Position numbers and translations under genes: made by a program. Positions 33,466-44,291 of a stretch of 64,000 nucleotides of DNA are shown piece by piece. Where the stretch lies: assembly GCF_046630445.1 (NCBI RefSeq), contig NC_092335.1, positions 6,553,501 through 6,617,500 of the forward strand. Direction: 5' to 3'. The notes beneath the pieces were generated by a model. That model worked only from the letters and a program-made list of their open reading frames with translations. It searched no databases and had not been told where the DNA came from. Source of the DNA: Rutidosis leptorrhynchoides (taxonomy: Eukaryota > Streptophyta > Magnoliopsida > Asterales > Asteraceae). The first letter of the stretch is position 1; each line of letters begins with the position of its first letter.

Positions 33466-34812
33466 CTAAGGATGATATTGGTACCAATAGGGGTTCCAGG
33501 CATAACCATAAGTGCTATAGAATGCTTCGGCAGGGTCATACGTAGGATATGGTGGCTGCATCTCTATCGACCAAGGAGGGAAGACGGGTTTCGGTGTAGG
33601 AATATAGTTTCTACCTATATGTTGGCAATGCGCTATGATCTGGTTCTGATGAACTTGCCAATCTTCAAATGCTCTCTGTCTAGCATTTTCGTATTCCTGA
33701 GAAGCTATAAACCTATGCATTTCTTGCATCTCATTCCCCCCTCCTACATTACCTTGTTCCTGGTTTCTCTCCACCTGTGGATGTCTACCATGGTATCGTA
33801 CTGCGGCGTTATTTCGCCGCTTCAAAACTTTCGCACCATGGTATACATTTAAACCTATAGTGTCGCGGGGTTCCGGCTCTTCTAGTAATAATCCCCCCCG
33901 ACTTATATCCACACCGAGATATTCACCAATCAAAGTAATAAAAATACCACCTCCTATTATGCTATGTGGTCGCATCCCCCGAACCATAGCTGATAAATAA
34001 TAACCCACACAATATGGTATACTTACAGCGCTCTGTGGGTCTCGAATACACATATGGTAAAACAAATCTTGTTCATTTACCTTTTCTTTGTTTTTACCCC
34101 TTTGTGTAATCGAATTAGCTAAAAACCTATGTATTACTCTTAATTCGGCTCTATCTATATCCAAATAAGAGTAGTTTCTCCCTTTGAAACGGTGATGGCT
34201 TGTCATTTGACTCCACACACCGTGTGTATCAAAATTATCATCTATCTTTCTACCGTTTAGTATCAATCCTCTACAATCGGCAGACGCTAATTCCTCAGGC
34301 GTATATATACGTAAAGCCTGAGCCATGTCCAGTAAAGACATGTGGCGCATCGAACCGCCTAACAAAAATCTAATAAAAGAACGATCGGTTAAACTAGCTA
34401 CCCGATCATTCAACTCTATACTACATAACAACTCTTCACACCATACTTTATATACAGGTCTGCGTATGGTGAATAAACATATCCAGTCATTAAAAGAAGA
34501 ATTACCATACCTCTGTACCAGTAATTCCCTAATTGGCCCGGCCAATTCTACAGCTTCTAAGGGTCCCCATTCTATGACCCTCGGTACCTCAACAACCTTG
34601 GAATGAAGAGTATGCAAACCCCGTTGATATTTTGGATAATCTATCCAAAGTCTGTCAAATCTCAGGTTCGGGTGCAACTCTTCCAAATGCATATCGGAAA
34701 AGGTCATGACTGGATGAGGTACATCCTGCTTGTAGTAGTTATCTACCTCCTGTTGGTCCAAATTCTCAGCAGGAGCATGGCGGGCTTGGGACGAAGATTC
34801 ACCCCTTTCATT
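33466..34812 (-). CDS. Athila ORF3 (env-position protein), main exon of E2
   Basis: The main exon has 448 codons plus stop, open throughout. It has no ATG at its head: the frame begins right after the acceptor TGTGTTTTGCAG (34813), and the probable first exon is 36707-36666 (14 codons, own ATG), giving about 462 aa. The central part, about 130-320 in this exon (FIRFLLGGSMRHMSLLDMAQ; the H-R-F-LANSITQRGKNKEKVN segment; YCVGYYLSAMVRGMRP; IIGGGIFITLIGEYLGV), resembles the Athila ORF-1 family (Pfam PF03078). That family sits at the envelope position and its function is unknown. I see no signal peptide and no convincing transmembrane anchor, so 'envelope' is positional only. The C-terminus is rich in Tyr, Pro and Trp. 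Confidence 0.8.
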   Translation of the reverse strand, partial: NERGESSSQARHAPAENLDQQEVDNYYKQDVPHPVMTFSDMHLEELHPNLRFDRLWIDYPKYQRGLHTLHSKVVEVPRVIEWGPLEAVELAGPIRELLVQRYGNSSFNDWICLFTIRRPVYKVWCEELLCSIELNDRVASLTDRSFIRFLLGGSMRHMSLLDMAQALRIYTPEELASADCRGLILNGRKIDDNFDTHGVWSQMTSHHRFKGRNYSYLDIDRAELRVIHRFLANSITQRGKNKEKVNEQDLFYHMCIRDPQSAVSIPYCVGYYLSAMVRGMRPHSIIGGGIFITLIGEYLGVDISRGGLLLEEPEPRDTIGLNVYHGAKVLKRRNNAAVRYHGRHPQVERNQEQGNVGGGNEMQEMHRFIASQEYENARQRAFEDWQVHQNQIIAHCQHIGRNYIPTPKPVFPPWSIEMQPPYPTYDPAEAFYSTYGYAWNPYWYQYHP

Positions 34813-36665
34813 CTGCAAAACACATCAAACACAAATTTTGTGCATCCAAATATGCATTAGTGTCAGCAAAATCATCAATCAAAATAATTACAATGACATT
34901 ATCAATTTATATCAAACTTAAGCTTATTTTCACATTTTTATCAAATCTACACTTTTTCAAATAAGCATATACGAAAATTTTCGCCAAGTTCATAAGCATT
35001 CAACTCAAATAACATGTCAAAATAATCATTACTAGCAAATAAACAAGTCTCAAATGGCATTATCTTTCAAAAATCAAGTTCATGAATTTTGGACTTGAAA
35101 AAGTCCACTTTAATTCTCAAAATCATGTTTAGGCTCAAAGTTTGGATCATTTAACTACCTAGACATGTTACACTACTCAATTTAGCAACAATTCATGACA
35201 AAAATCGGCCATAACCTGTTTATATCAAAAAGCCCCAAATTGCTCAAGAACACAAACCCTAGATTATTCAAAATTTGAAGTTTAAGGCTTCTAATCATGT
35301 TAAACAGCATCAATCTAGGTTATACAAGCATAATACATAAACAATTTAAGTCTAATTACACTAAAAAGCATCAAAATCAAATTGGGGAAAAAATAGCTCA
35401 AGAACACCAAATTTCGAATTAAATGGTGTTTAGGTGTAGAAATTTACCGTTTTTCTTGAGAAATTCTTAGATAGCATCCTTCTCAACATGATTTTAGCAA
35501 AAAATTTGGTGATTAACGGTTAAAAATTGAGATTTTTGGGGTGTTTTTGGGTGTATTTTCGGGTTCTTTTTTCGCAGTATTTGGGTGTTTATGTGTGTGG
35601 GAGCTGATCAGTTCGTGCAGCTCTTTTATTTTTTTTCTGGATTTTGGTCCCTCCGCGAGTCGCGGAGGTTTTGTACTTCAAACTCCGCGAGTCGCGGAGT
35701 TTGCCCCTTTTTTTTTTTTTTTTTTTTAATATAATCTTTAACTTATAAAACAATTAAGAAATTAATTTTAAAATTTTGTTTCCCTTTGTTATTTAGGATG
35801 AGGTCGTTTCGGATCGATGTCCTAGTCCGTCTCTCGACAAAATTTTAAAATTTGTCTTTTTGTAGCGATTGTTTTAAAAGCTAAGATTTTTGGGTTTTTT
35901 AATGTTTTTGGCATACTTTAAATCAATAAGATTAAAAATAATGATAATAAAAGTTCTCGTCCCTCCCTCGGGTAAAGCAATTTCGGTTCAAAGACCTAGT
36001 CTTCAACTTACGACGAATTTTAAAAATCATATTCTTAACTTAATGAGATAAAGTAAATTTTTGTTTTTAAATTCACACAACTTAAATATAAAATTCAAAA
36101 TTAATATTAAAAATTCACACCAAACTTAAAATTTGAAATGCATAAAATTAAAAATTTATACTTTAAAAATTAAAAATTCACACCAAACTTAATTTAAAAA
36201 TTTATAAATTCATATCAAACTTATATTAATTTTTCAAATATGTACAATTTTAAATATATTGTTTTTACAAAGTTTACAATATTAATTTAAGATTTAAATA
36301 TTAATTTTAAAAACATGGTAAAAATAAAATTAAAAATCTTTTTGTCTTTTTATCCCACTTTAATCAATCAAATATTATCAAAAATATGCGCCCCTCTTTT
36401 CGGTAAAGTAATTTCGGTTCCAAGACCTAATTTGACTCATGACGAATTTTTGAAATATTTTGGGTTGATTGATTAAAGATATTTATACCTTAAGAATAAA
36501 CGTTAAATTTCGCAGTGATGTAATAAATTTTTGAATGATATCAATAATTTCGGTCGCCAAACCTAATTTTATTCAATACCAATTTAATACTTTTTAGCGA
36601 ACAAATTAGCGTTTATTATCAAAAGGTTAAAAATAAAAATAAAAATAAAAACTGTACAGACATAC
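34813..36665 (-). other. Putative ORF3 intron of E2, 1853 bp
   Basis: Donor CAG|GTATGT (36665) and acceptor TTTTGCAG (ending 34813) are both consensus, and both are conserved in E1. The interior is AT-rich with no ORF. It contains two perfect palindromes with core CTCCGCGAGTCGCGGAG (35651-35667 and 35683-35699), and the second extends to 23 bp. Confidence 0.65.
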
Positions 36666-36707
36666 CTGTGAAATAGATTTTTTAGTTATATGATCTATTC
36701 CATTCAT
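36666..36707 (-). CDS. Putative first exon of ORF3 in E2 (14 codons)
   Basis: ATG at 36707, then 13 more sense codons ending exactly at the donor (CAG 36668-36666), in phase 0 with the ORF3 frame. It overlaps the end of ORF2 in another frame. E1 has the same at 47622-47663. Confidence 0.6.
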
Positions 36708-37098
36708 AAGATAGTCGGTTTAATTGATTTTCCATGGCTGCATAGGCGTAACCTCGAGCATTCATTGTCTTTTCTTCTAAACATATGAACGGTCCGTCTC
36801 TGCATAAAGTAACAAATTCGGTATTTGAATAGGTTTGATTATTTGAACATTTACCTCCATGTGACCATTTTCCGCATTTGTGACATCGTTCTAGGTGTCG
36901 TGCTCTTCTTTTCGCTGCGGATTTTGATTTTCCTTTACCAAATTGTAACTTATTATCTTCGCATCTGGATCCTTTTCTAACTCCGTCCATTCTTTCTCTG
37001 ATTACTGATACTAATTCGCTCGGTAGTATGTCATTATTACGTTTAGTGATCAAAGCGTGTAGCATTAGACCATGGTTTAGTTCACAGGCAGTCTTCAT
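36682..37098 (-). CDS. ORF2: small basic Cys/His protein after pol (E2)
   Basis: An intact 138-codon ORF, 172 nt past the pol stop. Residues about 50-72 are strongly basic (KGKSKSAAKRRARHLER), followed by CHKCGKWSHGGKC (CX2CX4HX3C), one residue short of a retroviral CCHC knuckle. This suggests nucleic-acid binding and perhaps nuclear import, but I know no named family. A pyrimidine-rich acceptor-like TTTTTTTTAG ends 12 nt before its ATG (37110), so it may be made from a spliced RNA. Its tail overlaps the ORF3 first exon. E1's copy is truncated. Confidence 0.6.
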   Translation of the reverse strand: MKTACELNHGLMLHALITKRNNDILPSELVSVIRERMDGVRKGSRCEDNKLQFGKGKSKSAAKRRARHLERCHKCGKWSHGGKCSNNQTYSNTEFVTLCRDGPFICLEEKTMNARGYAYAAMENQLNRLSYEWNRSYN

Positions 37099-37270
37099 TT
37101 TGTAAAAACCTAAAAAAAATAAAAATTCAGAATGGGGGGAGAAGACTAGTTCTTTAGGGTCTGCTAGGGAAAGACCATACGTGTTCCATTTTCGAGAACT
37201 ACACGAAAACAGACAATCTAACTCTAACAGAAATACATATTATCCTTTAAAGACTTGATTCTCCCCACAC

Positions 37271-40200
37271 TTAGTTAGCTGTGGTATCGAAATTGTGATT
37301 AACTTCGTTGTCGACTTCCATCGGACCATGTATGTAATGTTTAACTCTGTGACCATTAACTTTAAATTCAATCCCATTTGAATTTATTAATTCTATCATT
37401 CCGTATGGGAAAACTCTTTTGACTATGAATGGTCCAGACCATCTTGATTTCAATTTTCCAGGAAATAGCTTGAATCGTGAATTGAAAAGAAGAACTCTGT
37501 CTCCTTCTTTAAATTCTTTTGAACTTCTGATTCTTTTATCATGCCATTTCTTCGTTCTTTCTTTATAGATTAACGAATTTTCGTATGCTTCATGTCTTAA
37601 TTCTTCTAATTCGTTTAGTTGACTTAATCGTAGACGTCCGGCTTCATGTAAATCAAGATTACATGTCTTCAAAGCCCAAAATGCTTTGTGTTCAATTTCT
37701 ACTGGAAGATGACATGCTTTTCCATAAACAAGTCTAAAAGGTGTGGTTCCAATTGGAGTTTTGTAGGCTGTTCTAAAAGCCCAGAGTGCATCCTCCAATT
37801 TAATGGACCATTCCTTTGGATTTGATCCTACGGTTTTCTCTAGAATACGTTTTAAAGCTCGGTTGGTATTTTCAACTTGTCCACTTGTTTGTGGATGATA
37901 TGCGGTGGAGATTTTATGAGTTACTCCATATCTTTTAAGAACTTTCTCAAGTTGATTATTACAGAAATGAGTACCCCGATCACTTATTAAAGCTTTCGGT
38001 GTTCCAAACCTTGCAAAAAGACGTTTTAAAAAGTTTACTACAACTCGTGCATCGTTAGTTGGGAGAGCTTGTGCTTCCGCCCATTTAGATACATAATCAA
38101 TGGCTACGAGTATATATAGATTATTATGAGATTTTGGAAATGGACCCATAAAGTCAATACCCCAAATGTCAAATACTTCACATACTTGGATGACATTTTG
38201 TGGCATTTCATCATGTTGACTTATTTTTCCGGCCCTTTGACATGCATCACAGGATTTGCAAAGAAGGTGTGCGTCTTTGTAAATTGTAGGCCAATAGAAT
38301 CCAGCTTCATAAACTTTTCTTGCTGTTAGTTGAGGCCCATAATGCCCTCCTGTTGGTCCTGTGTGACAATGGTTTAAAATTTTACTAGCTTCATCTCTAA
38401 ATACACATCGGCGTATTATTCCATCGGGACAACTTTTAAACAGATGTGGATCTTCCCAGAAATAGTGTTTTATATCACTGAAGAATTTCTTTCGTCTTTG
38501 GTATGATAATTCTTTTTCAAGGAATCCACAAACTAAGTAGTTTGCATAGTCTGCAAACCATGGGATTTCTTTATAATCTATCTTCAATAGATATTCATCA
38601 GGAAAGTTGTCTTGTATGGCCGATTCATTTAGAACTTCTAATTCGGGATTTTCAAGACGAGAAAGATGATCAGCGGCGAGATTTTCTGCTCCTCTTTTAT
38701 CTCGGATTTCAATATCAAACTCTTGTAAGAGTAAGATCCAACGGATTAATCTTGGTTTAGCATCTTGTTTTGAAAATAGGTATCTAAGAGCAGAATGGTC
38801 GGTATAGACCACCGTTTTTGCTAGAACGAGATATGATCGAAATTTGTCAAAAGCAAAGACAATAGCAAGGAGTTCTTTTTCAGTAGTTGTATAGTTCGTT
38901 TGTGCTCCTTGTAACGTCTTACTAGCATAATATATAGGTTGAAATCTTTTTTCAATCCTTTGTCCTAAAACGGCTCCCATTGCAAAATCACTTGCATCGC
39001 ACATTAGTTCAAATGGTAGATTCCAATTTGGTGTTATCATGATCGGCGCATTAGTGAGTTTCTCTTTAAGAATATTAAAAGATTTGATACACTCATCTGA
39101 AAAGATGAATGGCGCATCCTTTTCTAGGAGTTTATTCATAGGAGTGGCAATTTTAGAAAAATCTTTTATAAAACGTCGGTAAAAACCGGCATGCCCTAGA
39201 AAACTCCTAACTCCTCTAACATTTGTGGGATGTGGAAGTTTAGCAATTACATCTACTTTAGCTCTATCCACTTCAATTCCTTCTTTTGAAATTTTATGTC
39301 CAAGAACGATGCCTTCTTTAACCATGAAATGGCATTTCTCCCAATTAAGTACTAGATTTGATTTTTCGCATCTAATTAGCATTCGTTCCAGATTAACTAG
39401 ACATGATTTAAATGTATCACCGAAGACTGAAAAGTCATCCATGAATACTTCCATGCATTTTTCTATCATGTCATGAAAAATCGCCATCATACACCTTTGA
39501 AAGGTTGCAGGGGCGTTACAAAGTCCAAATGGCATGCGTTTGTAAGCAAAAGTACCATAAGGGCACGTGAATGTGGTTTTCTCTTGGTCTTCGGGTGCTA
39601 TTGGAATTTGAAAATATCCGGAAAATCCATCTAGAAAACAATAGTAACTATTTCCGGCTAATCTTTCCAACATTTGATCTATGAAAGGTAAGGGAAAGTG
39701 ATCTTTTCTGGTGGCGTCATTTAATTTTCTATAATCAATACATACACGCCATCCTGTTACAGTCCTAGTAGGAATAAGCTCATTTTTCTCATTTGTAATG
39801 ACAGTCATGCCACCCTTCTTAGGCACGCATTGAACTGGGCTTACCCATGGACTATCAGAGATTGGATAAATTAAACCTGCATCTAGCAGTTTAATAATCT
39901 CTTTCTTAACTACATCTTACATATTAGGATTTAATCTTCGTTGGCGTTGCACATACGTTTTATGACCTTCTTCCATAAGGATTTTATGTGTGCAATACGA
40001 AGGACTTATTCCTTTAATATCATGAATCTTCCATGCAATGGCTGGTTTATGAGCTTTCAACACAGAAATGAGTTGTGATTTCTCATTTTCAGTAAGAGAA
40101 GATGATATTATTACAGGTAATTCAGATTCACCATGTAAATAAGCGTATTCCAAATGGTTTGGAAGTGGCTTTAACTCTAATTTCGGAGGTTCTTCTATCG

Positions 40201-42877
40201 ATGATTTATATCGATATCTGTCTTCTTCTTTTAGCATTTGAATTTCTTCTGTTGTTGGTTCATATCCATTAGCTATAAGTGTAGCTAACATTTCAGCTTC
40301 ATCAATTGGTTCATTACCTTCTCCTAAAGAACATTCTCCTGTTCCTTGTAATTCTGGAAATTCTTCTAATAATTCTGCATGTGCATCTATAGTTTGAATA
40401 TAATAACATGTATCATCTGCAGATTGTGGTTGTTGCATTGCTCTATCAACTGAAAAGGTAACACTCTCATCCTCTATACTTAGGGTCAGTTTCTTACCGA
40501 ACACGTCTATCATTGCTTTAGCCGTGTTTAAGAATGGTCTTCCTAATATGAGAGGAACTTGAGAATCTTCTTCCATGTCCAAAACAACAAAATCTACTGG
40601 AAATACTAAAGTACCAACTTTAACTAGCATGTTTTCCATTATCCCTCTAGGATATTTTATTGATCTATCGGCTAGTTGTATGCTTATTCTGGTTGGTTTC
40701 AATTCTCCAAGGTCTAGTTTAGCGTATAGTGAATACGGCATTAGATTTATACTAGCACCTAAGTCTGCCAATGCTTCTATTGAACTAAGACTACCCAGAA
40801 AACATGGAATTGTGAAACTTCCTGGATCAGATAGTTTTTCTGGTATCTTATTCAACAGCACTGCTGAACAATTAGCATTCATAGTAACAGCCTAGAGTTC
40901 TTCCATTTTCTTTCTATTTGAGATTAGATCTTTTAAGAATTTAGCATATCTTGGCATTCCTGAAATCACATCAATGAAAGGAAGATTTACATTTATCTGT
41001 TTAAACATATCCAAGAATTTGGATTGCTCGGCTTCAAGTTTTTCTTTCTTCATTTTACTCGGGTAAGGAAGTGGTGGTTGGTATGGTTTAACATAAGGTT
41101 TATCCTTAACTGTGTTATTTTCATTAACCTTTTCAACTACCGGTTCTTTTTCCTTATCTTGATCGAGTTGTGGTTCTTGTGGAGTAGGAATAGTTTCATC
41201 AGAAGTTACTGGTATTTCAGGTGGTTTAAGTGTTGTACCACTTCTTGTGGTAATAGCTTTAGCTGTTTCATTCCGGGGGTTAGCATTTGTATCACTAGGT
41301 AGACTTCCCGGTTTTCTTTCACCTATTAACCTTGCTAGGTTACTTACTTCTTGTTCCAGATTTTGAATAGAAGCTTGTTGATTTCTAAATGCTTGAGCAT
41401 TTTGTTCATTAGTTTGTTTTTGAGATGTGAAAAACTTCGTTTGAGTTTCAACTAGCTTCGTCATCATATCTTCTAAATTCGGCTTTTTATCATCGGTTTG
41501 TTGTGGTGGTTTGTTTTGAAAATTCGGTCTTTGCTGATTGTAAGTATTATTGGATACTTGTTGATTGCTAGGACCTTGTTGGTTGTTGTATGGAATATTT
41601 CGGTTATAATTCTGGTTTTGATTGTAAATCGGTCTTGGCGGTTGATAATTATTCTGATAATTATTTCCAGGCCTTTGGTTTATGTATGAAATATTCTCTC
41701 TTTGTTCCATTGTTAATTCAATACTGAGACAATCTTTTGTCAAATGTGGTCCTCCACACTGCTCACAACTAATTCGTATTGAGTGAATATCCTTAGTCAT
41801 CTTTTCCATTCGTCTCTCGAAAGCATCTATCTTTGCGGAAATGGAATTTAAGTCATGGCTAGAATCGGCTCTAGCTGCTTTAGATGATCTAATGATGTCT
41901 TTTTCTTGGTGCCACTCATGTGAGTGGGAAGCAGTGTTATCAATAATTTTGTAAGCATCAGTTTCGGTTTTCTTCATAATAGAACCACCAGCTGCTATAT
42001 CTATGTCTTTTCTTGTAGTGATGTCGCATCCTCGGTAGAATATTTGTACTATTTGACAGGTGTCTAAACCATGTTGCGGACATCCTCTTAATAACTTTCC
42101 ATATCTTGTCCAAGCCTCATATAGAGTTTCATTTGGCTTCTGTGTGAACGTAACAATTTCTGCTTGAAGTCTTACGGCTTTAGATGCAGGAAAAAATTGT
42201 TTAAGAAATTTGTCAATTAAAACGTCCCATGTATCGATCGCCCCTTCAGGTAACGATTCCAACCAATCTTTGGCTTCTCCCTTTAAAGTCCAGGGAAATA
42301 ACATGAGATATATCTGTTCATCCTCCACTTCTCGTATTTTAAATAGTGTGCAGATCCTATTAAAGGTACGTAGATGTTCATTTGGATCTTCCTTCGGCGC
42401 ACCACTAAATTGGCATTGATTAGTCACCATGTGTAGAATTTGTCCTTTGATTTCATAATCTGGCGCATTAATGTCTGGATGAGTAATTGCGTGACCTTGG
42501 CCAGTGCGTTTAGCTCTCATTCGGTCTTCCATACTTAAAGGTTCCAGATTCTCCATAATTGAATTTGTTGAATCGGTATCACTAGATGATTCTGATTTAA
42601 TAGTTCGTTCCTCAACAATCTCTGTTTGAATGATTTGTGATTCCGGAGGAAAGTTTAATGGTTCAGGATCTATGAACCGTTCCTGAATATTCTCTGGATT
42701 CTCAATTGTGAGGTTGGGTTCAAAAAATGGATTATTGGAAATTTGAACTGAAGTACTTGGTCGACTGGATGAAGATTCTAAAGAAAAATCAACGGCGGTT
42801 ATATTTGTTAAACGGTGTCTTGATCGAGTTACAGGTGGTGAACGTACAAAAGGTGATGAACGTCTTGCTCGGTGCAT
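37271..42877 (-). pseudogene. E2 gag-pol polyprotein, two nonsense codons
   Basis: One frame of 1868 codons from ATG 42877 to stop 37271, broken by TAG at 40894-40892 (a Ser codon in E1) and TAA at 39919-39917 (Gln in E1). The order is gag capsid core, CEQCGGPHLTKDC knuckle (371-383), protease with intact DLGAS (Asp 705), RT with FMDD (first Asp 1147), RNase H, and integrase. Integrase has HHCC, catalytic Asp 1575, Asp 1633 and Glu 1669 (DD35E spacing), and a GPF/Y-type module ([15 protein letters not shown]). There is no chromodomain. RT to integrase is open downstream of the second stop, from ATG 39826. Gag and pol share one frame, so no frameshift site is needed. Confidence 0.93.
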
Positions 42878-43110
42878 TCACTGAATATCCTATTAGTTTT
42901 TAAAAGGAAAGAAAAATTATAATAAGTTATCCAATCAATAGACTTTTCTGATTTTGCCCACGTTTCGAATAGCCAAAAGATGCAGCAGAGGGGCAGGATT
43001 CGTTTGGTCTCAATATAATTGAGGACTGTTTGGCTCCAATAACCCGGTCCACGTACAAATCCAACTATTACTACGAACCAGAAAATTTTGATGTCTATCA
43101 ATTTAACCAC
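42829..43110 (-). CDS. Short upstream ORF overlapping gag start (E2)
   Basis: 93 codons, the counterpart of E1 24373-24654, with the same start, stop and overlap with gag. Expression is unproven. Confidence 0.35.
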   Translation of the reverse strand: MVKLIDIKIFWFVVIVGFVRGPGYWSQTVLNYIETKRILPLCCIFWLFETWAKSEKSIDWITYYNFSFLLKTNRIFSECTEQDVHHLLYVHHL

Positions 43111-44264
43111 TTAAAATAAATTTTCGTAATTTTAAGAAATTTAGATAAGAAGTAGAAAAAAAAATCTATGTCCTAAAACTAGAATAGCGAGAAATAAGAG
43201 AGAAAAAGAGTTCGTCGAAAAAGGTCGAAAAAGAAAAAAATGGTTGAAAAATAAAAGGTGACGGAAAAATAAAAGAAACTTATAAAAACTTAAAAATACT
43301 TAACTAACCTAACCTTATTACTACAACTAACTTAAAATTATAATCGCAAATTGAAATTATTAATTGGAATGATAATTGGTACATAGTAAAAGGTGTCTAA
43401 AAATATTAAAGCTTACAAGGAAAAACTAAATCCCAAATGGAAATAACTTAAAAAAAAAAAAAAAAACTAAAACTTAAAAAGGCGTCGCAAAATTCTAAAG
43501 CACCTAAATCTTTAGTCTAAAGAAAAAGCACTGGAATTCTACGGCAAAGCCTAAAAATCTAGGAGTAAAAATAACTATAGCAAAAACTAAGTTTAAAATT
43601 AAATATGAGCTAAAAATACAAATATTACGCTACAACGATTAAAAAGGGACAAAATATAAAAATATACAAAAAGTTGTAAAAAGTACAATTTTTATAAAAA
43701 TTTTATTTTTATATTATTTATTTAATAAAACTATTAATTTTACAATTTAATAAAACTAATTAATACTAAATACAACAAATTAAATAAAAAGTAAAATTAA
43801 AACTAAAACTAATAATAATAATAATAATAATTAGGTTAAATAATAATTATAATTAATAATATCCCGTAATTAATGCTGGTTTAGGGCTTCCTGTCGCGTG
43901 TCAGAGTATCTCCGCGAGTTGCGGTGATTAATGAGGAAAACCCCGCGAGTCGCGGGGTTCAGAAATTCAGTTGACAGCTGATAATTTTTACGCGTTTTTC
44001 TTTATTTTTTTTTATTTTCTGTTTTCTGTTTTTTAAATAAATAAAAGATTTTAAAATAAAACTTATATTTTTATAAACTAAAATAGAAATAAAGAAACTT
44101 ATAAAACTTAAATATTTAACAAAATCTTAAAAATGCTTATATTTTTGTTTTTTTTTTGTTATATTTTTGAATATTTAAAACGTATTTTTACAAAAATGAC
44201 TTTTAATAAAAGTAACTAAATTTTTTTTTTATATTAGCGTTGCGCTTCCGGCTTTTAAGATAGT
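42878..44264 (-). other. E2 5' leader
   Basis: An AT-rich leader with palindromes CCGCGAGTTGCGG (43912-43924, imperfect) and CCCCGCGAGTCGCGGGG (43941-43957, perfect). No other feature besides the short ORF. Confidence 0.65.
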
Positions 44265-44282
44265 TCCCCGGCAGCGGCGCCA
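44265..44282 (-). promoter_or_regulatory. E2 primer binding site
   Basis: On the minus strand TGGCGCCGCTGCCGGGGA, identical to E1 23003-23020, nine bases inside the 5' LTR end. Confidence 0.88.
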
Positions 44283-44291
44283 AAAATTACT

